DNA of 64,000 nucleotides from Vreelandella zhuhanensis (GCF_009793355.1 NZ_WTKP01000003.1:310001-374000), one strand, 5' to 3'; shown: positions 27,242-39,174, counted from the first letter of the stretch. Notes: generated from the sequence alone by a model not told the origin. Numbers and translations are program-made.

Positions 27242-30200
27242 TTAATGGCGGCCGCTTTCCTTGAGGGTTTTCAATAACCCCTGCAGCGGATGCAACAGCG
27301 TTGTCTCGGAGAAGCGTTTGACCTGGCTGCGACAGGAATAGCCGGTCGCCAGTAACAGGTCTTGGCGTTGACTGTCTTCCACCACCGGTTGCCAGGATTG
27401 CGCATAAATGGTGGTTGAGGTGGCTAGGTTACGCGTCTCATGACCATAGGTGCCGGACATGCCGCAGCAGCCAGTCGCGACCAATTCCAGGTTCAGACCG
27501 AACGCTGCGAACACTTGCTGCCAGGCCTTGGGGCTGCCCGGGGCATTGGTTTTTTCCGTGCAATGCGAAAGCAACTGATAGCCGGGGTCGTGGAGCGTCA
27601 GGTCATGCGGCACGAAACGCGCGCCCAGCGACAACAGCCATTCCTGAAGCATTAGTACTTCGGGTACCGCCTTGGCGCCCAGCGATTTGACGTATTCTTG
27701 ACGATAAGTGAGGGTCATGGCCGGGTCGATACCTACCAGGGGCACGCCGAAATCGGCAAGGGTGCGCAAACGTTTGGCCTGCTTTTCGGCGGTGCGTTCG
27801 AAGGCGCCCAGAAAACCTTGTACGTGCAAGGGTTTGCCATTGGCGGAATAAGGCGCCACGAATACACGGATATCCAGGCGCGATAAAAGCTCGACGATAT
27901 CCATCACCAGTTTAGCTTCAAAGTAGCTGGTGAACGCATCCTGGACAATCACCACGCTACGGGCTTTCTGTTGTTCGGTAAGCAGCGCCAGAGAGGTGGG
28001 GGTGGCTTCGCTGATTCCCCAGGCCTGGCATTGTTTTTTCAGGTTGGCGCGGGAAAGTGGCGGGCTATCGCTGATGCCCAGGGGGCCTGCCATCAATTTT
28101 TCGACCCAGCGTTGGCCGATCAAGGTGTTATACACAGGCGCCATTCTGGCGAGCGCCGGCATGGTGAATTCCGTGGCGCCGATCACATAATCACGCAACG
28201 GACGCAGGTAGCGACCGTGGTAGACCTCGAGAAACTGCGAGCGAAACTGCGGTACGTTGACCTTTACCGGACACTGGCCGGCGCATGACTTGCAGGCCAG
28301 GCAGCCGGCCATGGCGTCATACACTTCATGGGAAAAATCGTTGTTATTGCGGCGGGCCAATGTATTGAAGGTGCGCACCGGGAAGCTCTTGATAAATCCC
28401 CAGCGGCCTTCGGCTTTCTTTTTACGCGATTCATCCACGACGTCGATGCCGGCTTGCCCTTGCAGCCGCAGCCATTCGCGAATCAGGCTGGCACGCCCCT
28501 TGGGCGAGTGAATACGGTCTCGGGTGGCTTTCCACGATGGACACATGGGGTCATCGACATCGTAGTTGTAGCAGGCGCCGTTGCCGTTGCAATACACCGC
28601 GGCGTCATAGGCTTGCCATGCCTGTTCGTCAATCTGACGATCGAGTTCCCCGCGTGTGGTCACCCCATCGATGGCCAGAAGATTGGGGTCGTTGGCTTTC
28701 ACCGGCGTGTCGCCCAGTGGGGTGGCGATCTTGCCCGGGTTCAACTGGTTGTGGGGGTCGAAAGCGGCTTTCACACGTTGCAGGCTGGGGTAAAGGTCAC
28801 CGAAAAATTTAGGCGCGTATTCCGAGCGTATGCCCTTGCCATGTTCACCCCATAGCAGGCCGTGATATTTTTGGGTCAGGGCGGCGACTTCATCCGACAC
28901 CTCTCGAATCAGGCGTGCCTGCCGAGGGTCTTTCATGTCGATGGCGGGGCGTACATGCAATACCCCGGCATCCACATGGCCGAACATGCCGTATTCCAGC
29001 CCCCGGGCGTCCAGGGCGGCGCGAAACTCGCCGATGAAATCCGCCAGGTTCTCCGGTGGCACGGCGGTATCTTCGACAAACGGAATCGGGCGCTTTTCGC
29101 CCTTGGCATTGCCCAGTAGCCCCACCGCACGCTTACGCATGGCATAGATGCGCTGAATTTTCGACCTGCCTTCCGCCAAGGTGTAGCCCAGCCGAGGCAC
29201 GCTTTCATCATGGGTAAGGTGCTGGGTAAACGCTGCGACGCGTTCAGCCAAACGCTCGGGATCATCGTCGTTGAATTCGATCAGGTTGATGCCGCGAATC
29301 GCCACGACCTGGGTGGTTTCGCCATCTTCCTGGGGAAAGAACTCGGCGACGCTGTCCCAGACGAAATCATCCATCGCCAGCAGCAATACCTTGTCATCGA
29401 CGGTTTCGATGGAAGTGGGACGTGACGGCTGCGGCTGAGCAGATGAGGAGCCGCTTTCCATCAGGGCCTTGGCGTCACGCAGCGCCTCCATGAAGCTTGC
29501 ATAGCGCACGTTGACCAGGGTGGAGTGCTTGGGAATCGGCAGCACATTGAGCACGGCTTCATTGAGAAACCCCAATGAACCTTCCGAACCGCACATCAGA
29601 CTGTTGATATCCAGGCGGCCTTCTGCATCGCGCAGGTGGGCCAGGTCATAACCGGTCAGGCAGCGGTTCAGTGGGGGAAAGGTCGCCTTGATCAGCTCAG
29701 CTTGGGTGTCGATGATGTCTTGCGCGGTCTTGTGGACGCGACCGCGAATACCGCTTTGCTCGCATTCGGCCTGTTCTTCCGCCTTGTTGAGTGGGCGGCT
29801 CTTCAGGTGACTCCCCCCCAGCAGGATGCTATCCAGTTCCAGGACATGATTGCGCGTCTTGCCGTATTCGCAGCTGCCTTGGCCACTGGCATCGGTGGAA
29901 ATCATTCCGCCGATGGTGGCGCGGTTGGAGGTGGAAAGGTCCGGGGCAAAGAACAGCCCATGCGGCTTGAGAGCCGCATTGAGCTGGTCCTTGACCACGC
30001 CGGCCTGCACGCGCACCTGCCGGTTTTTCGGGTCGATATCCAGAATCCGGTTCATGTAGCGCGTGACATCCACCACCAGCCCATCGGTGAGCGACTGGCC
30101 GTTGGTGCCGGTGCCGCCGCCTCGTGGGGTGAGGACGATATTGCGATGCGGCATTTCCGATGCCAGCTTGGTGATGCGTTGGATATCTTCGGCATGCCTG

Positions 30201-30385
30201 GGGTAGAGCGCCGCCTGGGGCAAGCGCTGATAGATCGAGTTATCGGTCGCAAGCACCGTGCGATTAGCGTAATCAGGCGCAATATCGCCTTCAAAACCGG
30301 CGGTTTTCAGCGCTGCCAGAAAACGTACGTAATGCTTGTCGAGACGCTCGATAAGAGCGGTTTGAGTATCCAGAGGTGCAATCAT
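27242..30385 (-). CDS. ydiJ: YdiJ-type FAD-binding and Fe-S oxidoreductase
   Basis: A 1,047-residue fused dehydrogenase. Residues 1-300 are a PCMH-type FAD domain (NIVLTPRGGGTGTNGQSLTDG, GMISTDASGQGSCEYGKTRN), 300-600 the FAD-oxidase C-terminal domain with GHVDAGVLHVRP, about 620-730 a ferredoxin-like region (MAGCLACKSCAGQCPVKVNVP; also VYCNGNGACYNYD), and the last 250 a CCG/heterodisulfide-reductase-like domain ending in ATGCCGMSGTYGHE. E. coli YdiJ has this architecture and is reported to act on D-2-hydroxyglutarate. Length is close to the family's about 1,018. The N-terminus aligns well with YdiJ, yet no ribosome site is visible before the ATG; the iscB element ends just upstream. Confidence 0.93.
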   Translation of the reverse strand: MIAPLDTQTALIERLDKHYVRFLAALKTAGFEGDIAPDYANRTVLATDNSIYQRLPQAALYPRHAEDIQRITKLASEMPHRNIVLTPRGGGTGTNGQSLTDGLVVDVTRYMNRILDIDPKNRQVRVQAGVVKDQLNAALKPHGLFFAPDLSTSNRATIGGMISTDASGQGSCEYGKTRNHVLELDSILLGGSHLKSRPLNKAEEQAECEQSGIRGRVHKTAQDIIDTQAELIKATFPPLNRCLTGYDLAHLRDAEGRLDINSLMCGSEGSLGFLNEAVLNVLPIPKHSTLVNVRYASFMEALRDAKALMESGSSSAQPQPSRPTSIETVDDKVLLLAMDDFVWDSVAEFFPQEDGETTQVVAIRGINLIEFNDDDPERLAERVAAFTQHLTHDESVPRLGYTLAEGRSKIQRIYAMRKRAVGLLGNAKGEKRPIPFVEDTAVPPENLADFIGEFRAALDARGLEYGMFGHVDAGVLHVRPAIDMKDPRQARLIREVSDEVAALTQKYHGLLWGEHGKGIRSEYAPKFFGDLYPSLQRVKAAFDPHNQLNPGKIATPLGDTPVKANDPNLLAIDGVTTRGELDRQIDEQAWQAYDAAVYCNGNGACYNYDVDDPMCPSWKATRDRIHSPKGRASLIREWLRLQGQAGIDVVDESRKKKAEGRWGFIKSFPVRTFNTLARRNNNDFSHEVYDAMAGCLACKSCAGQCPVKVNVPQFRSQFLEVYHGRYLRPLRDYVIGATEFTMPALARMAPVYNTLIGQRWVEKLMAGPLGISDSPPLSRANLKKQCQAWGISEATPTSLALLTEQQKARSVVIVQDAFTSYFEAKLVMDIVELLSRLDIRVFVAPYSANGKPLHVQGFLGAFERTAEKQAKRLRTLADFGVPLVGIDPAMTLTYRQEYVKSLGAKAVPEVLMLQEWLLSLGARFVPHDLTLHDPGYQLLSHCTEKTNAPGSPKAWQQVFAAFGLNLELVATGCCGMSGTYGHETRNLATSTTIYAQSWQPVVEDSQRQDLLLATGYSCRSQVKRFSETTLLHPLQGLLKTLKESGRH

Positions 30386-30403
30386 CAGATTTTGCGCGAG
30401 ATA

Positions 30404-30452
30404 CCCGGTACTTCTAGTGCCGGGAGGGATAGCGCGTCGCCCGCAGGGCGAC
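30404..30452. repeat. Paired hairpins between iscB and ydiJ, possible element right end
   Basis: Two inverted repeats sit in the 72 bp between the iscB stop and the ydiJ start. The first, 30404-30424, is CCCGG-T-ACT with loop TCT and AGT-G-CCGGG. The second, 30436-30452, is GTCGCCC with loop GCA and GGGCGAC. Neither is followed by a T-run. Subterminal hairpins mark the ends of IS200/IS605-type elements that carry iscB, so these may be the right end; no transposase is present to confirm it. Confidence 0.45.
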
Positions 30453-30457
30453 CAGGA

Positions 30458-31828
30458 TTACGCCACCGTCTGTCCCGCTCCTCCTTTTTGTCGGTTAGTG
30501 GATGTCAGGTGATAGCCGTAGCCATCGCTGCGCTGGGTCACCGCGCAGTATTTGTGCGAGATGCCTTGCACCGCTCCGTGTTCGGTCTGGATGTTAAAGC
30601 TGCCGGTTTTGCGCACCGCGACACGCCCGGTATGCGTTCCGGCTTTCTTGCCGGTTGGCACGATAGCCTTGACCATATCGCCGGTCTGAAACCCCTGAAC
30701 TTGCTTTTGCCGCATCAAGAAACCGCGAGGGAAGCCGTGCTTGGTTAAGCGGGTACGCTTGTAGCTGCCGCGCCCGGTGGCTTTGATGGTCAGCGTCGGA
30801 ACCGCCCAATCGTGCAGAGTGTCGAAAGCACCGACACAGGCCGCATCCAGGGCGTGGGTTTTGGGAATAGTAAGGCGCTGGCGGTTGTATTTGGTGCGCC
30901 CGCCAGTGCCGACGGCCATCGGCAGGCCGGTCGTCTTGAGTGCGCTGAACAGCGACCAGCGGATCGCGTTGACCGCACTGGCGTCGCGTAGTGGCTGTTT
31001 AAGCTGGCGCTCTACCCGCTCAAGCTGTGTTTCAGCCGTGTGTCCGTTGGCTTTCAGGCGCTTTCTTAGCCCTCTGTCGGTGGCAAAGAAGTCAGCCAGC
31101 GGCAGGGCATCCTTGGCTTGGTTACAGTCGTGGCAACTCAACGTCAAATTGCTGACGCGGTTAGAGCCTTGGCGCGTGCGCGGCACGACATGCTCGATTT
31201 CCAGTGGCGTATCCTTGGTGCCGCAGTAGGCACACTCACGGCCCCACTTTTCCAGCAGGTACTCGCGTACCTCGTAGCCAAGCAGCGTGCCTTGCTGATA
31301 TTCCACGCCGCTAATTTCAGGGTTTTCCAGCTTTTGGGTGTCGAAACGCACCAACTCCTGGCTGATCGCAGTGATCGGTGTCAACCGAGAAAACCGATTG
31401 ACCCACGCCATCACCGTATCCACCTGATGTTGCAAGCTGGGGGCCAGCCAGCCCTTGGGCTTGGTGCGGTTGTCAAAACGCGGCGCGCGGTAACGCAGGT
31501 TTTTTGAACGGCGACGCCGCCGAAACGCAGCCCGCTGTTCCATCGCCTTCCTGATCGAGTAGCCGCGATGAACGAGATCAAACAGACATAGCACATGCCG
31601 CTGGCCATCGTTCGTTTCACGCATCAGCGCCAGCCCGGTCGTCTTGCTGCCGGGGTCGATGCCCAGGCGTAACGGCTGGGTGTCGCCACCCATCCTATCC
31701 TTCAGCCGGATCGTGAACGGATAGCGCTTATGCACCACGGCGCGGCCACGTTCCAGCAGCAACCGAGCGCGCTTCTCGCTACACGGCATTAACGGCTGCT
31801 TGTGTTTATCCAATACGAAAACCGCCAT
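30458..31828 (-). CDS. iscB: RNA-guided endonuclease IscB
   Basis: A 456-residue nuclease of the IscB family, the ancestor group of Cas9, which uses an omega-RNA to cut DNA. Domains in order: PLMP domain (residues 1-45, QPLMPCSEKRARLLLERGRA), RuvC-I with Asp58 (LRLGIDPGSKTTGLAL), arginine-rich bridge helix (100-125, RRRRRSKNLRYRAPRFDNR), RuvC-II with Glu158 (ISQELVRFDT), an HNH domain with two zinc-like Cys pairs (Cys199, Cys202, Cys232, Cys235) and catalytic His213 in IEHVVPR, and RuvC-III with Asp328 (THALDAACVG). The C-terminal 110 residues should recognise the target-adjacent motif. All catalytic residues are present, so the protein looks functional. The ATG follows CGGAGGAAAT. No TnpA gene is nearby. 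Confidence 0.93.
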   Translation of the reverse strand: MAVFVLDKHKQPLMPCSEKRARLLLERGRAVVHKRYPFTIRLKDRMGGDTQPLRLGIDPGSKTTGLALMRETNDGQRHVLCLFDLVHRGYSIRKAMEQRAAFRRRRRSKNLRYRAPRFDNRTKPKGWLAPSLQHQVDTVMAWVNRFSRLTPITAISQELVRFDTQKLENPEISGVEYQQGTLLGYEVREYLLEKWGRECAYCGTKDTPLEIEHVVPRTRQGSNRVSNLTLSCHDCNQAKDALPLADFFATDRGLRKRLKANGHTAETQLERVERQLKQPLRDASAVNAIRWSLFSALKTTGLPMAVGTGGRTKYNRQRLTIPKTHALDAACVGAFDTLHDWAVPTLTIKATGRGSYKRTRLTKHGFPRGFLMRQKQVQGFQTGDMVKAIVPTGKKAGTHTGRVAVRKTGSFNIQTEHGAVQGISHKYCAVTQRSDGYGYHLTSTNRQKGGAGQTVA

Positions 31829-31834
31829 GGCGAT

Positions 31835-32131
31835 TTCCTCCGTGTTAATGCCCTTACGGGCCTGGTGTCGCGGGGCTTGCGCCCCGTCTCCCCTCGGGAA
31901 TGTCGATAACCGGCTCCTGCGTTTCCGCAGCGGTCAGAACCTTCGGCGTTTTACCTTGCGCCCATGGCGGCGTACCGCAGCATGATCCTGACCTTCCAGA
32001 GCCCGCCGCTGAGGAAGTACGGCGGGGTGGGTCTTGGCGACCTGTTACCAACGTAGCGGGTTGGCTACCGCCCTCCCTGGTCAACCGGGCTTGTTGTTAC
32101 AAGCCTCCGGCTTCAGCCGGAGGTAGTTGAC
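31835..32131 (-). ncRNA. Omega-RNA (HEARO RNA) region upstream of iscB
   Basis: About 300 structured bases run directly into the iscB ribosome site, as in known omega-RNAs. Stems seen (coordinates on +): 32104-32123 (nine base pairs, CCTCCGGCT/AGCCGGAGG), 32053-32068 (GTAGC/GCTAC), 32002-32026 (CCCGCCG/CGGCGGG) and 31871-31886 (CGGGGC/GCCCCG). The transcript includes GGAAGGTCAGGATCATG, which I recall as part of the conserved HEARO core. The guide should be the stretch just 5' of the first hairpin, that is above about 32131. Exact ends are inferred; a search with the Rfam HEARO model would settle them. Confidence 0.8.
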
Positions 32132-32132
32132 G

Positions 32133-32153
32133 TTCAAGCCATATTCAAGCCAT
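32133..32153. repeat. Tandem TTCAAGCCAT repeat at left end of iscB element
   Basis: TTCAAGCCAT occurs at 32133-32142 and again at 32144-32153, one base apart. It lies immediately outside the first omega-RNA hairpin, where the element boundary and RNA guide are expected. It could be an insertion-site feature or chance. Confidence 0.5.
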
Positions 32154-32176
32154 CGCTGCCGGCGTTGCCGGAGGGG

Positions 32177-32195
32177 AAGTAAGTAGGGCTTACTT
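32177..32195. repeat. Inverted repeat AAGTAAG/CTTACTT
   Basis: AAGTAAG, loop TAGGG, CTTACTT: a seven-base-pair perfect stem between the iscB element and the DUF4202 gene. No T-run follows on either strand, so it is only a weak terminator candidate for the DUF4202 gene. Confidence 0.4.
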
Positions 32196-32238
32196 TACCG
32201 CAGCGAAAGGTCAGGCGCACTCAGCGCCATGCATTGCA

Positions 32239-32829
32239 TTACCCGGCCAACGCTTCTTCCACCAGGCGGCGAGCTTCTGTCGACATGGGCAGCGCCAAGG
32301 CCAATTCATGCGCTTGAGGTGACATCTTTCCCCAAGTCTTTTGCACGATGCGCAGCATGTGGTCGTGTTCCAAGGTGCGCGAAAAATCGCCGAAATAATT
32401 TTCCAGAAAGACCAGACAGGCGCAATCTTCCAATGCCTGAACGCAGGCGTCACGACCCAACCCTTGCTTGCGGATCATCCAGGCGACACGCGCGGCGTCT
32501 TCGGGACTGTAACCGGCGTTCTCCATCAGGCCTGCGGTGGTCTCGCCGGCGCGCTTTCCCTGGTCGCGACGCCAGGTCAGATAGCCCACCCGACCTGCGG
32601 GGTAGTCTTCGCGCGGCACCTGCCAGCGTTGCAGGTGCTGAGCGCGCACTGCCAGCCGCAGCAACTCATCCGGGGCTTCATGAACTCTTTCCAGCCATTC
32701 GCTCATGCGTTGCGCGTACCATAATTCTCGGGGAACCGGCTCGCCACCCACCTCGACATGGCGGGGGTCTTGGTCATGCAGCGCATCGAGTGCGGTCAGG
32801 GTCAGCTCGAAAGGTGACGAAGTGCTCAT
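32239..32829 (-). CDS. DUF4202 family protein
   Basis: A 196-residue soluble, mostly helical protein of DUF4202. Conserved segments seen: ALHDQDPRHVEV, WYAQRMSEWLERVHEAPDELLRLAVRAQHLQRW, and RVGYLTWRRDQGKRAGE, followed by LEDCACLVFLENYF. The His and acidic residues spread over these helices resemble HD-type metal sites, and some members are annotated near glutamate-related enzymes, but no activity is established. The start at 32829 has GGAG upstream; an in-frame extension to 32967 is rejected. It is a single gene, downstream of which lies the iscB element. Confidence 0.85.
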   Translation of the reverse strand: MSTSSPFELTLTALDALHDQDPRHVEVGGEPVPRELWYAQRMSEWLERVHEAPDELLRLAVRAQHLQRWQVPREDYPAGRVGYLTWRRDQGKRAGETTAGLMENAGYSPEDAARVAWMIRKQGLGRDACVQALEDCACLVFLENYFGDFSRTLEHDHMLRIVQKTWGKMSPQAHELALALPMSTEARRLVEEALAG

Positions 32830-33046
32830 GCGGGGCTCCAAGGGTTGGGGGGTTCTATAGGCATATTTTGGTGCCGAATACGTCTCATCATGCAATGCCT
32901 CCTGGCTGGTTACCAATCGCCAGCCTTGTAATCTACATGTACGGCCAATACATGCTGTAGCATTCACTGAATCACGTGCGCCGGTTTTTCCGGAACCACC
33001 TATTCCATCAATGGTCAGTTGCTACCTGTTTCCGGAAATCATTTTT

Positions 33047-33340
33047 ATGCAGTCAATCAGTTTTTTTGATTCAGTCGGTGAAAAAATAGGCGAGATCATT
33101 CGCGCCTTCGTCGATTTTCTAGTGGCAATGTTCAGCAATTTCTTTGGTGCCATGGATGCCTTCGTGGATGGGTTGACCCGGTCGCTAGGCATCAACGCCT
33201 CGTTCTTCAGCATCGCCGTACTGGTGATCGGTCTCTTGATCGTTTTCGGCGGCATCCGCGCTCTGCTGCGTGGTTCGGTCGTTGGCGGGGTGCTCCGAAC
33301 CTTGGTCGGGCTGGTGATTCTTTCTTGGCTGATTCCCTGA
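33047..33340 (+). CDS. Small membrane protein of unknown function
   Basis: A 97-residue protein with an amphipathic, Phe-rich N-terminal half (EIIRAFVDFLVAMFSNFFGA) and two likely membrane helices near the C-terminus (FFSIAVLVIGLLIVFGGI and VVGGVLRTLVGLVILSWLI). I do not recognise the family. The ATG at 33047 is preferred over 33011 since it gives a more compact protein, but the ribosome site is weak in both cases. It stands alone between DUF4202 (divergent) and serS. Its hydrophobicity pattern and codon use are coding-like. Confidence 0.65.
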   Translation: MQSISFFDSVGEKIGEIIRAFVDFLVAMFSNFFGAMDAFVDGLTRSLGINASFFSIAVLVIGLLIVFGGIRALLRGSVVGGVLRTLVGLVILSWLIP

Positions 33341-33478
33341 GGCCTCTCCATTAGCTCCCCCTTACCTATTAAAAACGAGGATTTTTGGTAACGTTCCGGT
33401 GAGGCCATGGCTCCTGGGTCGGCTTTTGCCTACAATAGGCACCTTTTCGCGCAGCTTGCGTTGCGCATAGTTGATTGA

Positions 33479-35561
<2,083 letters not shown>

Positions 35562-35744
35562 ATTAAGCCTCCTTGCAGAAAACCGACGTATTGGTTGATA
35601 TCTGAGCGGGTTGAATGAGCGGGTTGGAAGCATGAGACGTTGGAAAGTTCACTCGCGTCCGCACGAAGCGGCTCAAGAAAATGCCATTGGGTTTGTGCTC
35701 TTGGCGAGCCGCAACCATGATGGAAAAGATGGCAGGCAAGAGTA

Positions 35745-36857
35745 ATGGATATGACGAAATTAACGGATGAGTATTACCGCAATGTGCCTCTGAACGCTAC
35801 CTTGGCGATGGCGGCATTGGTGGTGATTGTGGCTGGAATGAAAGCCGGAGCCGAGTTGCTCGTGCCGTTGCTGCTGGCAATTTTCATTGCTGTTGTGTGT
35901 ACGGCGCCGGTGCAGTGGTTGAATCGGCGGGGATTGAGCTTACGCGCTGCTGTGTGGCTGACGCTGTTGGTGTTGCTGGTATTTGTCTCCTTGCTCGGTT
36001 TATTGGTGGTGAATAGTTTTACTACGTTTATTGAAGCATTGCCCGACATTGAATCACGTTTGTATGAACATTACTGGAATATACTCAATGTCTTGGCCTC
36101 GAAGGGGTTGGCGATCAACCCGGACCAGCTAAGTAATATATTCAATATGGATGAAGAGACTTCCTGGGTTCCCCAGTTTCTGGGGGAAATAGGCAACCTT
36201 TTCATGCAAAGCATTATTGTGTCATTGCTGGTCATTTTCATGCTGTTTGAAACGCTGAATTTTCGCGAGAAGGTATCGCGCGCACTGGTCAATCCAGCAC
36301 CGAGCTTGAAGCGTTTCAGAGAGTTCAGTTCAACGCTTAAACGTTATCTAGCGGTCAAGACCATGATCAGCCTGGTCACCGGCATATTGGTTTGGCTGGC
36401 CTGTCTGGCTGTAGGTGTCGACTTTCCTTTGCTGTGGGCGGTGTTCGCCTTCGCGTTGAATTTCATTCCCAATATCGGCTCGGCGATTGCGGCGATACCA
36501 CCGGTGCTGCTGCTGTTGGTAGCCCAGGATGGGGGCTTGCTGCAGGCAATGATATTGGCCTCGGCTTACTTGGTAATCAATTTCGTACTGGGAAATTTGG
36601 TAGAACCTAGAGTGATGGGGCAGGCGTTAGGATTGTCGACGTTCGTCGCCTTCCTTTCGCTGGTGGTATGGGGATGGATCTTCGGTGCGGCCGGGATGCT
36701 GTTATCGGTGCTTTTGACGATGACGCTGAAGATTGCTCTAGATAGTCATCCGCAAACACGTTGGATGTCGTACCTGCTTGGCCCGGGGGCAGGCGGGCCG
36801 AAGGCGCCTCCCAGTATCGAGGAAGCCGACCTGCCGCCCTCCAAGCGTCGCCAGTAG
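35745..36857 (+). CDS. AI-2E family transporter
   Basis: A 370-residue inner-membrane protein of the AI-2E (PerM/YdiK/TqsA) family. Helices at the N-terminus (TLAMAALVVIVAGMKAGAELLVPLLLAIFIAVVC) are followed by a cytoplasmic region (about 100-150) and five or more helices. FALNFIPNIGSAIAAIPPVLLLL and NLVEPRVMGQALGLS are the family motifs. Members export autoinducer-2 or act as sodium/proton antiporters; the role cannot be told from sequence. It is a single gene, followed by a ten-base-pair hairpin shared with trxA. Confidence 0.9.
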   Translation: MDMTKLTDEYYRNVPLNATLAMAALVVIVAGMKAGAELLVPLLLAIFIAVVCTAPVQWLNRRGLSLRAAVWLTLLVLLVFVSLLGLLVVNSFTTFIEALPDIESRLYEHYWNILNVLASKGLAINPDQLSNIFNMDEETSWVPQFLGEIGNLFMQSIIVSLLVIFMLFETLNFREKVSRALVNPAPSLKRFREFSSTLKRYLAVKTMISLVTGILVWLACLAVGVDFPLLWAVFAFALNFIPNIGSAIAAIPPVLLLLVAQDGGLLQAMILASAYLVINFVLGNLVEPRVMGQALGLSTFVAFLSLVVWGWIFGAAGMLLSVLLTMTLKIALDSHPQTRWMSYLLGPGAGGPKAPPSIEEADLPPSKRRQ

Positions 36858-36868
36858 CCAACGAATGA

Positions 36869-36893
36869 CGCCGCCGACTCAAGGTCGGCGGCG
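36869..36893. terminator. Hairpin between convergent transporter and trxA genes
   Basis: CGCCGCCGAC, loop TCAAG, GTCGGCGGCG: a perfect ten-base-pair GC-rich stem 12 bases past the transporter stop and 27 bases past the trxA stop. No T-run follows, so it is an imperfect terminator, but its place between convergent genes suggests that role. Confidence 0.55.
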
Positions 36894-36919
36894 AAGCTAC
36901 ACAGGGGGCAGGACAGGGG

Positions 36920-37243
36920 TCAGGCGTTTTGATCGATAAACTGTGCCAGCTGTGATTTTGACTGAGCGCCTACCAAGGAAGCTACCTTGGTACCGGACTT
37001 GAACAACATCACGGTGGGCACGCCTCGCACGCCTTGTTCCGCTGCAATTTCCGGCGCGTCGTCGACGTTGATGCTGACCACCTTGAGATTCGTTTCACGC
37101 TCAGCGGCCACTTCGTCCACTACCGGCGCCATCACCTTGCACGGGCCGCACCAAGGTGCCCAGAACTTCAGCAGTACCGGCTGTTCAGCGTTAAGTACTT
37201 CCTGTTCAAAATTGGCGTTGGTGACATCAACATTATTGGCCAT
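36920..37243 (-). CDS. trxA: Thioredoxin 1
   Basis: A 107-residue thioredoxin with active site FWAPWCGPCKVMAPV and the cis-Pro loop VRGVPTVMLFKSG. It reduces disulfides in cytosolic enzymes, among them the PAPS reductase type encoded at 38.6-39.2 kb. Length is standard. GGAG lies before the ATG. It is divergent from cysB, with about 310 bp between. Confidence 0.96.
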   Translation of the reverse strand: MANNVDVTNANFEQEVLNAEQPVLLKFWAPWCGPCKVMAPVVDEVAAERETNLKVVSINVDDAPEIAAEQGVRGVPTVMLFKSGTKVASLVGAQSKSQLAQFIDQNA

Positions 37244-38529
<1,286 letters not shown>

Positions 38530-38553
38530 AAGTACTGCCTGAAAGCCAATCGG

Positions 38554-39174
38554 TCAGTGCTGAAGATGTAGGCCGCACTCGCGTTTGTCTTCCACCTTGG
38601 TGGGGTCGAAATAATCGAAGTTATTGGGCAAGTCGTGAGCCTGTAGATACTGGTACATCTCGCGTGCCGTCCAGTGAAGTACCGGGGCTACCTTCAACAG
38701 TCCATCAGCATTACGCGATACCGGCTGCATGCGTGAGCGCTCAGGAGTGTCTTCGGCGCGCAGGGCGGTAATCCAGACGTCCGGCTGCATTTCACGCAAC
38801 GCCCGCTCGAAGGGTTCCAGTTTCACTTCCTGAGTGAATGCCGTGTGGCGCGGGTCCTCGATATCGGGTACCAAGCCCTCCACAGCTTCGCGGTGGGCGC
38901 GTGAGCGACGCGGCAAGTAGGTGATCAAATTGAGGTTCAGGCGCTTGGTGATGTCGTCGGCAAATTGATAGGTGGCCGGCGTGTTGTAGCCGTTATCCAT
39001 CCATACCACCTGAATATCCGGCTGAACCTGGGTGACCAGATGCAGAATCACCGCTTCGAAAGGGCGAAAATTGGTGGTGCAGATAGCGTGCTTGCCGAGG
39101 CCCAGCGCCCATTCGGTCAAGGCTTTCGGGTCGTGACCCAAGTCACGATTGATAGTGTCCAGATCCAGGGTCAT
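38554..39174 (-). CDS. cysH: Phosphoadenylyl-sulfate reductase family protein
   Basis: A 206-residue protein of the PAPS/APS reductase family, which reduces activated sulfate to sulfite with thioredoxin. VVWMDNGYNTPATYQFAD and DVWITALRAEDTPERSRMQPV match the nucleotide-binding core, and the catalytic Cys is in KRECGLHLQH at the extreme C-terminus. The Cys-Cys ... Cys-X2-Cys iron-sulfur ligands of APS reductases are absent, so a PAPS-type enzyme is suggested. It is shorter than the usual 240 residues at the N-terminus. The start at 39174 (MTLDLDTINRD) has GGAGA upstream. Confidence 0.88.
   Translation of the reverse strand: MTLDLDTINRDLGHDPKALTEWALGLGKHAICTTNFRPFEAVILHLVTQVQPDIQVVWMDNGYNTPATYQFADDITKRLNLNLITYLPRRSRAHREAVEGLVPDIEDPRHTAFTQEVKLEPFERALREMQPDVWITALRAEDTPERSRMQPVSRNADGLLKVAPVLHWTAREMYQYLQAHDLPNNFDYFDPTKVEDKRECGLHLQH

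Noticed and set aside
29636..30748. 370-codon open frame on + across the ydiJ and iscB genes
   Set aside because: It lies antisense to two well-supported genes on -, has no recognisable domain, and spans the intergenic hairpins; it is a shadow of GC-rich codon use.
36869..36893. CRISPR repeat suggested by GC-rich inverted repeat
   Set aside because: Single copy with no regularly spaced repeats; best read as a hairpin between convergent genes.
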